NCBI GenBank assembly: GCA_910577785.1
Contig: CAJTNT010000054.1
Coordinates: 1 to 22,938, forward strand
DNA: 22,938 nucleotides
From: an uncultured Lachnospiraceae bacterium
GTDB lineage: Bacteria; Bacillota; Clostridia; Lachnospirales; Lachnospiraceae
Direction: 5' to 3'
The stretch's first letter is position 1, and each line of letters opens with the position of its first letter. Under the pieces are notes generated by a model that saw nothing but the letters and a program-made list of their open reading frames with translations, did no database searches and had not been told where the DNA came from. The position numbers were made by a program, and so were the translations under genes. Shown here piece after piece: positions 1 through 9,500 of the stretch.

Positions 1-520
1 GGCTTGCATAAGTCTTTGCAGTATCCATATACTGCGCCATACGGCTGACAAAGCCCTGATACCAGTCCTCCTCCGGCTCCTCAATACCGCCGCTGACTGC
101 CAGTCCTGCGTTGATACGGTATTCCACATATAGGGTTTTGATAATATAGGTATCTCCCATGGGGGACAGGCCCGTGGCAAACGGCATGACCTTTAAAACG
201 CCGTCTAAAACCGTCGCACTCCCAGGCACAACCCATCCAAACCGGATGCGGCTGTCAGACATGCAGACATTGACCGGCGTGGAGTTTCCGCCTGCCCCGT
301 CCCGCCTCTCATAATGTATCTGCAGAAGCTTATCGCTCAGGTCAACGCCATCATGATACCGGTTCATCTCATAGAGGATATACTGGCTGTTTGCCTCTCC
401 CTGGATACTGATCTGGCCCGCCATACTGCCTATTTTTTTATCAGACGTGATGCAGACTGCCTGGTCATCCGTGTAGCCCGCTGTCTCATAGCCAGGTATC
501 GGCGTATAGGTTTCTGCCAT
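1..520 (-). CDS. Baseplate (BppU-like) structural protein, partial
   Basis: The frame starts at the ATG at 518-520 and is open to the left edge, so about 173 N-terminal residues are visible and the C-terminus is missing. It begins MAETYTPIPGYETAGYTDD. A perfect AGGAGGTGATACC ribosome binding site (521-533) directly precedes the start and fixes it; the preceding gene's stop lies within this site. The visible part looks like a beta-rich domain (QISIQGEANSQYILYEMNRY, then SRIRFGWVVPGSATVLDGVL) of the kind found at the N-terminus of baseplate upper proteins in Gram-positive siphophages, which dock receptor-binding proteins onto the tail tip. Its place as last gene after Dit, the Gp37-like protein and another baseplate protein fits. 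The BppU assignment is by resemblance and context, and is moderate in certainty. Confidence 0.7.
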   Translation of the reverse strand, partial: MAETYTPIPGYETAGYTDDQAVCITSDKKIGSMAGQISIQGEANSQYILYEMNRYHDGVDLSDKLLQIHYERRDGAGGNSTPVNVCMSDSRIRFGWVVPGSATVLDGVLKVMPFATGLSPMGDTYIIKTLYVEYRINAGLAVSGGIEEPEEDWYQGFVSRMAQYMDTAKTYAS

Positions 521-531
521 GGTATCACCTC

Positions 532-1602
532 CTAATTCCAGATTGCCACATTAATCGGTATATCTGCCGCTGGTTTCCAGCCAAACGCTTTCAGGGTTAT
601 GCTGTTTTCCCCCTGCCCGCCGTCAACAATCTGCGCATCCAGCCAGGCCCTGGCCTGGTCTTTTGTGGCTGCGCTGGATATTCCCAGCTCTATAATGCTG
701 GCGGCTGTGACCCCTGGTATCTGCACAGTGCATTGATACGGTACAATATCCCCCAGCCAGCCGGATGCAGGTACCGTGGCCTGCTTAACGCTGGCCTTAT
801 CGCCTTTCGTTGTGTTGATACCCAACACGGTCTGAGACAGGGCGGCTACTGTTGTTTTGTCCGCCTTACCTGATTGCAGTTCTGCGATGGCATCAGCCAT
901 CGTGGCCGACACTGTTTTATCTGTCTTGCTAGACTGCAGTTCTGCGATTGCGCCGGTTAATGTGCCCACAACGCTGTCTCCCAGTTCCTCCTTTAATCCA
1001 TCCAGCCAGGCAGTAAATTCCACGCCGCTGGCGTCATAAAACCGCTGGTATGCGTCCTGCCACTGCATAAACAGGGTGCTGGTGTCCACCTGCTGGATCA
1101 GACTTGTAATCCAGCCGCAGACACTTGTATCCGGCCTGGTATCTGTAATATTTGCCTGGATAATCTCCTGCGTGCCATCATTTTTCGTTGGCGGCACATA
1201 TATCAGCGCCAGGCAGTATTCCTGCACATATCCTTCTCGTACCATCACCGGGCTTACCGGAGCGGCTGATGGGCTTCCCTTTTTTACTTCCAGCCCGATG
1301 GCCCTGGCTCCATCGTTTTCGTCCAGCCGCATGACTACCGCATCCATCCGGGCCAGCGCCATGTCTGCGTCTTCCAGTGTGATTACATGCACACCATCAT
1401 TATCCATCCAGTGCCCGTCAATCATTGCCCGCCCTGGATGCACTTGTATATTCATGCCGCCTGCGGCAGTTACCTGGAGATTCGTGGAAGGATTAGGAAA
1501 CACTCCCGAGCTGACCACCTTTCCCAGATACATGCCAATCTGTCTGGCATCATATTTCCGGTCTCCATTTATAGAGTTAAAAAATCCGCTCGTTATTGCC
1601 AT
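532..1602 (-). CDS. Baseplate / receptor-binding-type tail protein
   Basis: 356 residues starting MAITSGFFNSINGDRKYDA, a beginning common to tail-tip structural proteins of Clostridia phages. Residues 1-170 form the conserved N-terminal domain, including the ITDTRPDTSVCGWITSLIQQ segment that usually ends it. A central helical stretch (about 175-215) is followed by short tandem 20-residue repeats built on AIAELQS-K-DKT; at DNA level the 15-mer near 873-887 recurs 60 bp on at 933-947. The C-terminal 80 residues (from about 276) look like a compact beta domain, probably the exposed head. The start overlaps the end of the Gp37-like gene by 10 bases and has an AAAGGGG ribosome binding site. It probably contributes to host contact; the exact role (fibre or receptor-binding protein) is inferred from position. 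Confidence 0.75.
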   Translation of the reverse strand: MAITSGFFNSINGDRKYDARQIGMYLGKVVSSGVFPNPSTNLQVTAAGGMNIQVHPGRAMIDGHWMDNDGVHVITLEDADMALARMDAVVMRLDENDGARAIGLEVKKGSPSAAPVSPVMVREGYVQEYCLALIYVPPTKNDGTQEIIQANITDTRPDTSVCGWITSLIQQVDTSTLFMQWQDAYQRFYDASGVEFTAWLDGLKEELGDSVVGTLTGAIAELQSSKTDKTVSATMADAIAELQSGKADKTTVAALSQTVLGINTTKGDKASVKQATVPASGWLGDIVPYQCTVQIPGVTAASIIELGISSAATKDQARAWLDAQIVDGGQGENSITLKAFGWKPAADIPINVAIWN

Positions 1603-2657
1603 TGAGTTCCCCTTTCCACGAATGTTTCAAACGTGGGCACGGCTGTATAACCGTTCTCATCCCAGCATTCAATCATCTCCACCACGCGTGCGTTTCCAGT
1701 GATACCATACTTATTTTTTACAGCTACGATATCACCCAAAAAGTAATCTTCGCCATAGATATACATATTGGTGTTGTCAACTTCTCCCTCAAATGTTTCT
1801 CCTAAAGAAGCTGCCTCCAATTTCTCCAGTCCCCGGCCATAAAGCTGGGCCATATAATCAGTCTCGCTGATTTCACCCTCATTGCTGGACACATCCCTTG
1901 CGTCCACATATAATTCATAACGGTCCATCCCTGATGCTTCTCCTACTATCGTTTTCTTCCTGGCTTTCCCTTCCCCTTCCCCGGCAACCAGTGCTACATT
2001 TTTAAACTGGCTGATATCCTGCGTATAAATGCTGGAAATCAGGTTGTCAAATTCGGCTGAGAATACAACATAGGGGTTATCTGTGTCCGTCTGGCCATAA
2101 GAACGATCCGCCCCCTTATAGAAAATGAGCTGAAGTGTGCCATTGGAAAAAATAATATCCCAGCCCCACTGATAGGTTCTGCAGATATCCGATACAGCCT
2201 CCATCAAATTTGCCCCTGTTATCTGTTTTGCCATGGTTTCCGCGAATCCACTGTCAGGCCCCAGAGCCAGGCCGGGAATTACCCGTTCCGGGGCGGTATC
2301 AATGGCATTTTCCGAAACCAGTTTCCGCAGGCATTCCTCGACTCTGCCCCTCAAAGATGTCTGGCTCCATACAATCCTACGCTCCAGCAGGCTTTTCAAA
2401 TCCCGGCCGGAAATAATATAGTGATCCCCGCTTTCTTCGTCTTCCTGTATTTCGATATGCTCAATTACACAAAGGGAATCCATGTCCGCCCGTTTTACAT
2501 AGCGTTGCATCCCCAACAGTTTCACCGCGTGGCTGGACGCTCTCAGATACAGCTCAAAATCCCCCGGATTATAATACCTGGGCGTCCATATAGCAGACAC
2601 TGCGTCATCAATCATACCTGTCATCACTAAATTTTCATCGTATAGGTAAAACTCCAT
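1593..2657 (-). CDS. Siphovirus ReqiPepy6 Gp37-like tail protein
   Basis: 354 residues starting MEFYLYDENLVMTGMIDDA. The frame is open 28 codons further upstream, but that stretch overlaps the Dit gene and reads poorly. The ATG at 2657, 1 base after the Dit stop with a GGGGGTG ribosome binding site, is the sensible start. Features typical of the Gp37-like family are visible: an early SAIWTPRYYNPGDFELYL segment, the SGRDLKSLLERRIV stretch near residue 90, an internal NLMEAVSDICRTYQWGW segment, and a C-terminal EDYFLGDIVAVKNKYGI segment resembling the structural domain of Tal-type tail-tip proteins. It follows Dit, as tail hub proteins do, so it probably forms the tail-tip hub below Dit. No peptidase or lysin domain is seen. 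Confidence 0.85.
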   Translation of the reverse strand: MEFYLYDENLVMTGMIDDAVSAIWTPRYYNPGDFELYLRASSHAVKLLGMQRYVKRADMDSLCVIEHIEIQEDEESGDHYIISGRDLKSLLERRIVWSQTSLRGRVEECLRKLVSENAIDTAPERVIPGLALGPDSGFAETMAKQITGANLMEAVSDICRTYQWGWDIIFSNGTLQLIFYKGADRSYGQTDTDNPYVVFSAEFDNLISSIYTQDISQFKNVALVAGEGEGKARKKTIVGEASGMDRYELYVDARDVSSNEGEISETDYMAQLYGRGLEKLEAASLGETFEGEVDNTNMYIYGEDYFLGDIVAVKNKYGITGNARVVEMIECWDENGYTAVPTFETFVERGTQWQ

Positions 2658-2658
2658 A

Positions 2659-3504
2659 TTACACCCCCATATAACGCGCCCGGAAACGGAAAACCACGCT
2701 GAGGCTCTCATTTCCTTCGTCGCATTTATAGGTAAATACATTTGCCCCGGCTGTCATCTGCAGCCAGCTGGGATTGCTCATCAGCCGGTTAATCACGTTA
2801 TGGAATACTCCATCGCGGTACAGCGTAACCGACTTTTCACCTGCATTGGTGTTGATCGCGATCTGATCCCCTTCTTCCATTTCCATGCGCAGACCTATGA
2901 CCTGCCGGGTTTCTTCATTGTAAATCCGTGGATTCACAACCCTTCCGGACGACCTCAGCTCTATCACCATGCCCGCTTCTACGTCGCCTTTGTTGACCAC
3001 AGTGCTCACTGCATCATTATAAAGCTGGGACAGCTCTAGCCCCTCTTTTTCCGTCATAAGGGGAAATTCCAGCATAGGCTGCATTTTCTGCACCCCGGCA
3101 TAAGTATCATCAATATCTTTAAAATATGGATCTGGACAGATTACGGATATCTGGGCGCACTGTCCAAGTGCGTATAAATCGCATTCAACCGTCTCCACAT
3201 ATCCTTCTATACAGACATCCCTGGCTCCATTTTTCAGATAAAGAATGCACTTATGTTTGGGCGGGAAATATCGGTACAGGTTCAGTCTGGCTGATTCTAC
3301 ATCTTTCAAAAAATACACCATTAACACAATATTGCGCTCACTCACCCGGGAGCTGTTAAATCTCGCCCCATCAATCATTGCGGCTTTACTCAGGTTAATT
3401 GTGGCGGCGGCCGGGGAAACACCGCTTATGGTAACTGCATACCGCGAGTCCCTGCCAAATGCCAGGACTTCCCCTTGCTCATTTTTTGCTTTAATTTCCA
3501 GCAT
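2659..3504 (-). CDS. Distal tail protein (Dit), phage tail family
   Basis: 281 residues, the usual Dit size. The N-terminal half (residues 1-135) has the typical Sipho_tail layout: a GVSPAAATINLSKAAMIDGA region, then NIVLMVYFLKDVESARLNLYRYFPPK, then a beta-rich stretch ending in ISVICPDPYFKD, the signature near the end of the Dit ring domain. The C-terminal half is a galectin-like beta domain by analogy. Dit forms the hexameric ring joining the tail tube to the baseplate. The gene starts 2 bases after the tape measure stop; that stop lies within the strong GGAGG ribosome binding site, so the two are translationally coupled. Order TMP-Dit-Tal supports the call. Confidence 0.88.
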   Translation of the reverse strand: MLEIKAKNEQGEVLAFGRDSRYAVTISGVSPAAATINLSKAAMIDGARFNSSRVSERNIVLMVYFLKDVESARLNLYRYFPPKHKCILYLKNGARDVCIEGYVETVECDLYALGQCAQISVICPDPYFKDIDDTYAGVQKMQPMLEFPLMTEKEGLELSQLYNDAVSTVVNKGDVEAGMVIELRSSGRVVNPRIYNEETRQVIGLRMEMEEGDQIAINTNAGEKSVTLYRDGVFHNVINRLMSNPSWLQMTAGANVFTYKCDEGNESLSVVFRFRARYMGV

Positions 3505-3506
3505 CC

Positions 3507-6500
3507 TTACCTCCCCATTGCCGCCGCGTGCCGCAGGGCATTTTTGCTCTGCCTGTAGATATCCAGCCTTGATAACGCTTTCGGGCTGTTGTTTGTCTGA
3601 TAGAAGTTATAAGTATTTCCGCCATTCTTTTGTTCAGGGGCTCCGCCGCCGCGCAGTCCTGCCGCCCCAGCTCCCACACTGATTTTTGCGTCTGCCGCAT
3701 CGGAAACCAGCCGGTCAAGTACACCCTGCATAGCGTCATAAACCGCCCGTGCATTCCGGGTGATCCCCTCACCGATTCCAAGGGTCAGATTTTTCCCAAT
3801 CTCATCCCTCATAACACGGGATGGCGAATGAATTCCCAGGGTACTTTTGATATTCCTTACAATGCCAGATGCGAAATTCGTGACAGATTTATACAGCCAT
3901 CCGGCTTCCCCTGAAATCCCCTGCCATAAACCTGCTACCAGATTCTTTCCGGCTGAGCCCATGGCGGACTGCATAGACGCAATTCCTTTGGCCATTGATG
4001 ACGTGAAAGAACTGGACGCTTTTGCCGCCGTGTCACCCATCTGCTTGGAGAACTGAGCCATGGCCTTCATTGCCGCGGACACCGTATTGGTCATAATCCC
4101 CGGCACTGTTGACAACAATTTGTCCAGGTTTCCTGCCATAGCGTTTCCTGCCGCTGTGGATTCCTCGCCCATCTTCTTTGTCATCTGGGCGGCGGGAGTC
4201 AGCACACTATCTGTCAGGCGCTCCATGCTGCTGTCCACGTCACTTTGCTTGTCACTGATACCTTTGGCAACTCCGGCTGTTATCTGCTGGCCGACTTCTT
4301 CCTCCATGACTTTGGACGGGGAATTGATTTTGAGCTTTTCTTTCGCCCAGTCCCCTATGCCCCCGAAAAAGTCTTTGACCTTTTTCTTAAAGGCGTCCTT
4401 GGCCTTGCTGATTCCTTCCCATACGCCTTTCACAATATTTTTCCCTGTCTCCAGCATCTTTTTGGGAAGACTCTTGACTCCGTCTACCACAGATTTAACC
4501 AGAGCCTTTGCGGCCTCAATCCCTTTATCCTTCAGCTGTCCGGCCCATTTCGCCACATTGGACACTGCTTCCACCAGAAAATCCCAGATATTTCCTGGAA
4601 GCCCGGCGATAAATTCTATAACCTTTTCTACAAAGCCCGCCCCAGCCTCTGCCGCTTTTATCACTGCCTCAGCGGCAAAATCCGCAAACTTTTGAACCGC
4701 CAGAACCAGCAGATCCCAGATACGGCCAGGGAGTTCTTTAAGGAAGTCTAAGATAACCGAACCAATCTTGGCCATAGCGTCCACGAGTTTTCCAGGTATC
4801 TCCAGAGCCGCCTGCACAATCATCATTAGCATGGTAAATGCCGCTTCTAAAATCCGGGGCGCCGCTTCTATGAGTGCTGTGACGATGGTTTTTATTATCT
4901 GCGGCAGCGCCTCAATTAATGCCGTGACAATTTCCGGTATGGCATCTATCAGCGCCATAAGAAGCTGTATGGCCGCATCCAACACCACAGGGAATGCTTC
5001 TACAAAACAATCCACGATTGACTGGATAATTTTCGGCAGATTATCTACCAAAATCGGTATAATCTCTGGTATCGCGTCCACCAGAGCCTGCAGAAGCTGT
5101 AAGCCTGCGTCAAGTATCTGAGGTGCCGCCTCGATTAAGAAATTTGTAATGCTGTCTATCAGCTGGGGCAGAGCCTCCATCAAAGCCTGCACAATCTCCG
5201 GCAGCGCGTCCAGAATCGCCATGAAAAATTTTAACGCTGCGTCTAACAGCTGAGGTATCGCATCTATTAAAGCCTGGCAGATCATTGGAACCAGCTCAAT
5301 TACCGCTGTTACTACATCAGGCAGTAAATCTCCCAATGCCTCAATCAAAGCCGCAATCAGCTCTGTTATGCCCATAATCAGGTCTGGCAGATGCTCCATA
5401 AGTGCCTGTACAATCCACGGAATCAAATCCTTAAAAATCTGTACAGCCTCCGGTATCATAGACATAATGGTATCTATGAAAGAGTGGATAAGAGTCACAG
5501 CAGCATCTACCAGCTGAGGCAGCATACTAACCAGCCCCTCGGCCAGCTGCAGAATAATATTTCCAGCGGCCTCAATGATCATTGGGCCGCAATCGGCGAT
5601 TGCCTGCAGTAACTGCCCGATAATCTCCGCGCCCATGGCAATCAGCTGGGGCGCCGCATTGACGATTGCCGTGCAGATTGTCTGGATTACCTGTATGCCT
5701 GCATCCAAAAGCCTGGGAAGATTTGCCATAATCGCATCCATCAGCCCGCCAATCAAACGCATGGCCACATCTGCCAGCATAGGCAGGTATTTCACGATTC
5801 CGTCCGCTATCCAGGTGATGATATTGGATGCTGTATCTATAATCCGGCCCATATTATTCATAAGGCCGTTTACAAGCATTTTCAGTATCTGCCCAGCAAT
5901 ATCCAGTATCATAGGCAGACAGTTTCCAATGGTCTCCACAATGGTGCCCATGATATTCTGTCCGGCCTCTGCCAGCCTGGGCAGATTTTCACCGATGGCG
6001 GAAATCAACGCCATAAGAATCTGTCCAGCCGCCTCCAATAACTGCGGCAGGTGGGTAACAATTCCCGTTATCAGCGTTTCCACAATGGAGATTCCCGCTG
6101 ATATCAGCATGGGCAGGTTCTGGGTAATGGCATTAAGCAGCGCCTCTAAAAGCTGCATGGCTATCTCTATCATGCGGGGCAGATAGGTCACAATTCCAGA
6201 TACCAGCGAATTGATCAGCATAACCCCGGCTTCAATGATTTTGGGCAGATTCTCCTCAATGGTGTCCAGCAGAGCGCCCACAATCTGCCAGCCTGCTTCC
6301 AAGAGCATAGGAAGGGCAGAAACAATGGCATTCACAATCGTGCTGATAATATTCTTTCCCGCCTCCAGCAGCATGGGAATATTCTCTACAACCGCGCTTA
6401 CCAGGGCCAATATGAGCCGAGCCGCTACCTCCACAATGGCGGGAAGGTAGGCGGCAATGCCGCCCGCAAGGGAATTGACCACTGTATATCCGGCATTCAC

Positions 6501-9500
6501 AATCTGCGGCATACTTGAGATAATAACAGTCAGTATGCTCCCAATAATCCGCCCGGCGGCATCAATCAGCATAGGAAAATATGCCGCAATTCCATCCGCC
6601 AACGCACCAATAATGGAGCTGCCGGATGCTGTCAGCTGAGGCAGTCCGGCAAGGATTCCGCCAATAAACTCGCCCACAATCTGCCCGGCCAGCTCAATAA
6701 ACCGTGGGAGGTGCTCTGCCGCTCCTGCGATTAAAGTATTAATTAATGAGACTCCAGCCGCAATCAGCTGAGGCAGATTATCCACCAGGGCCATCATAAG
6801 AGTCTCTATAATCTGCCATGCCACCTCAATCAGCTGAGGCAGGTATGATACAATGCCATTAATCAGGGACGTAATGAGTGATATCCCCATAGACACAATC
6901 TGTGGCAGATATTGTATAAGAGCACTGACAAGCGCCGTGATAATCTGCACTGCCGCGTCAATCAGCATGGGCAGACACGCCATAATCCCATTTACGATTG
7001 ACCCCAGAATCTGCATTCCCGCCGCGATAATCTGCGGCAGATTCTGCACAATAGCCCCTATGAGAGCAATGATAATCTGCACCGCCGCGTCCACCAGCAG
7101 CGGGAGATACCTCACAATCCCATTAATCAAAGCCGTCAACAGCATAACCCCTGCCTGGATGATTTGGGGCAGATTTGCCAGTATGGCATTTAACAGGGCA
7201 TCCATGATTTGGATGGCCGCGTCAATCAGCTTCGGCAGATATTTGATAATCCCGTTAATCAGTGCGGTCAATAATTGTATGCCCGCGTCGATAATCTGGG
7301 GAAGATTATCTAAGATGGCGTTCAAAATCGCGTCAATAATCTGAATGGCCGCATCAATCAGTCTGGGAAGGTATTTTACAATCCCATTAATCAGTGCGGT
7401 CAATAGCTGTATGCCTGCCTCAATGATCTGCGGCAGGTTATCCAGGATGGCGTTCAGCAGCGCGTCTATCACCTGCATAGCCGCATCAATAATCTGGGGC
7501 AGATATTTCACAATCCCGTCGATTAATGCGGTAAGAAGCATGATGCCGGCCTGGATAATCTGCGGCAGGTTCGCCGCTATCACATCCAGAATGGATTCTA
7601 TGATCTGGACAGCCGCATCAATCAGCTGAGGCAGACAGTCCACGATTCCACCGATGAGCGCTGTCAGAAGTGCCACTCCAGCCGCCACAATCTGCGGGAG
7701 ATTCTTCGTGATGGCCTTTACAAGCGCCTGAATAATCTGGATGGCTACGTCAATCAGCTTCGGCAGGTATTTGATAATGCCATTGATTACAGCTTCTAAA
7801 AGGGCAATCCCGGCCTCTATCAGCTGAGGCAGACTGTCCATCACCGCGGCAAGAAAAGCACCCATAACCTGCACAGCCGCATCTATCACAGCAGGCAGAT
7901 TCTTTATGATTCCTTCTACCAGTGCGGTCAACAGCTGAATACCCGCGTCAATAATCTGGGGCAGGTTATCCAAAATGGCTGACAGCAGCACTTCCATTAT
8001 CTGCACAACAGCGTCGATAATCTGCGGCAGATATTTCACAATTCCGTCTATCAGCGCATGGATGACAGCAATCCCAGCCTCGATGATTTTGGGCAGATTC
8101 CGCATCAACGCATCAAAAAGTGTACCGATAATCTGTATTGCCGCATCCACCAATACAGGCAGGGCAGATGCCACAGCGTCCACCACAGCCCCAATGATGG
8201 CCTTTCCTGCCTCTATCAGCCTGGGAAGATTCTCTGTTACTGCAGTGACTATCATAGGGATAATCTGCAGGGCCGCGTCCAGCAGACGGGGCAGATATTC
8301 TATGATTCCGCCTGCCAGCGATTCTATGAGCGCAATCCCCGCCTCTATCATCTGCGGCAGATAGGTAAGCAGCGCGTCCAGTAACGCCCGCATGATCTGC
8401 ACAGCCGCCTCTGCCAGCCGTGGAAGCTGGCTCATAATCCCTTCCAGTACCGCACCAAGAATCGCAATCCCAATTTCCACAAATCTGGGAAGCCCTTGGC
8501 TCACAGCCTCCAAAAGCGTACCCACAATCTGCAGAGCCGCATCAATCAGTGAGGGAATCTGTCCCGCAATACCACTTATTAGGGAATCCACTGCCATGGC
8601 CCCGGCTTTCAGTATCTCTGGAAGCTGCTGCGCGAAAGCCGCTAAAAATATCCCGGCCGCCTGCACGGCTTTTTCGGCAAGAGACGGCAGACGGCTCCCG
8701 ATTCCTTCGATTACCGCGATAAGTATTTCTGCCCCTGCTTCCATAACGCGTGGCAGGCTGGAAATCAAAATATTCAACAAAGTGTCCACTACCTGAACGG
8801 CAATGTCCAGTATCAGGGGAAACTGATTTCTGATTCCTTCAGCAAAAGAGCTGAGGGCAGAAGCTCCCACGCTTTTCAATTTCATTAAATTGTCATTGAA
8901 AGCGCTCAGCAGGGCGCCTGCCATTTCTGCCGCTGTACTGAGTACCTGCGTCCGGTGTGACATGATGCCTTTTATCAGGGAATCTATGGCTTGCGCCCCT
9001 GCCTCCATAAGCCTTGGCAGATTTTGGGAAACGGTCTCTGACAGAGAATGCATCACCTGGGAAGCCGCATCCCGCACCATGGGTAGATAGGCAGTTACTG
9101 CTTTTACAATCACGCCCGGGATGTTTTTGGCAGCCTGCGCAATCTGAGGCAGGCCCTTTGCTATGCCGGAAATCATCAGGGGGATTACCCTGCCAGCCGT
9201 CTCAACCACCCTGGGAAAATATGTTTGAAATCCCTCTATCAGAGAGCCGGCCAGCTGCGTGCCAGCCGCCAGAATCTGCCCCCGGTTTTCATAGATGGTT
9301 TTCAGAAACGTTTCCGCGATACGCGCCGACGCCTGAATAAAAGCAGGCACCGCTGAAACTACGCCGCCCAGCAGGGTCATAGCTACAGACGCGCCCGTCT
9401 GCGCCAGCGTATCTAAATTATCCATGAGCGCCGAGCCAAATGTCTGCAGAACCCGCATCCCCATCTCCGCAATCTGAGGCAGATAACTTCCCGCCATGGT

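Noticed and set aside
1076..1702. Plus-strand frame of 208 codons opposite the baseplate gene
   Set aside because: It lies wholly opposite a well-supported minus-strand structural gene and crosses into the next gene, with no protein-like domain.
2658..2741. 28-codon upstream extension of the Gp37-like frame
   Set aside because: It lies inside the Dit gene, and the known family begins at the ATG at 2657, right after the Dit stop.
3491..3781. Minus-strand frame of 96 codons at the tape measure end
   Set aside because: It overlaps the tape measure coding sequence in another frame, and its composition (Arg, Trp, Met rich) is that of a shadow.
4060..8796. Several long plus-strand frames rich in Ile, Ser and Ala
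   Set aside because: All mirror the 66-bp repeats of the tape measure gene and share its period. They are interrupted by stops at irregular places and have no start signals.
5259..9482. CRISPR-like or minisatellite reading of the 66-bp repeats
   Set aside because: There are no constant repeats separated by unique spacers; the whole array is coding, in frame, and varies mostly at tolerant positions.
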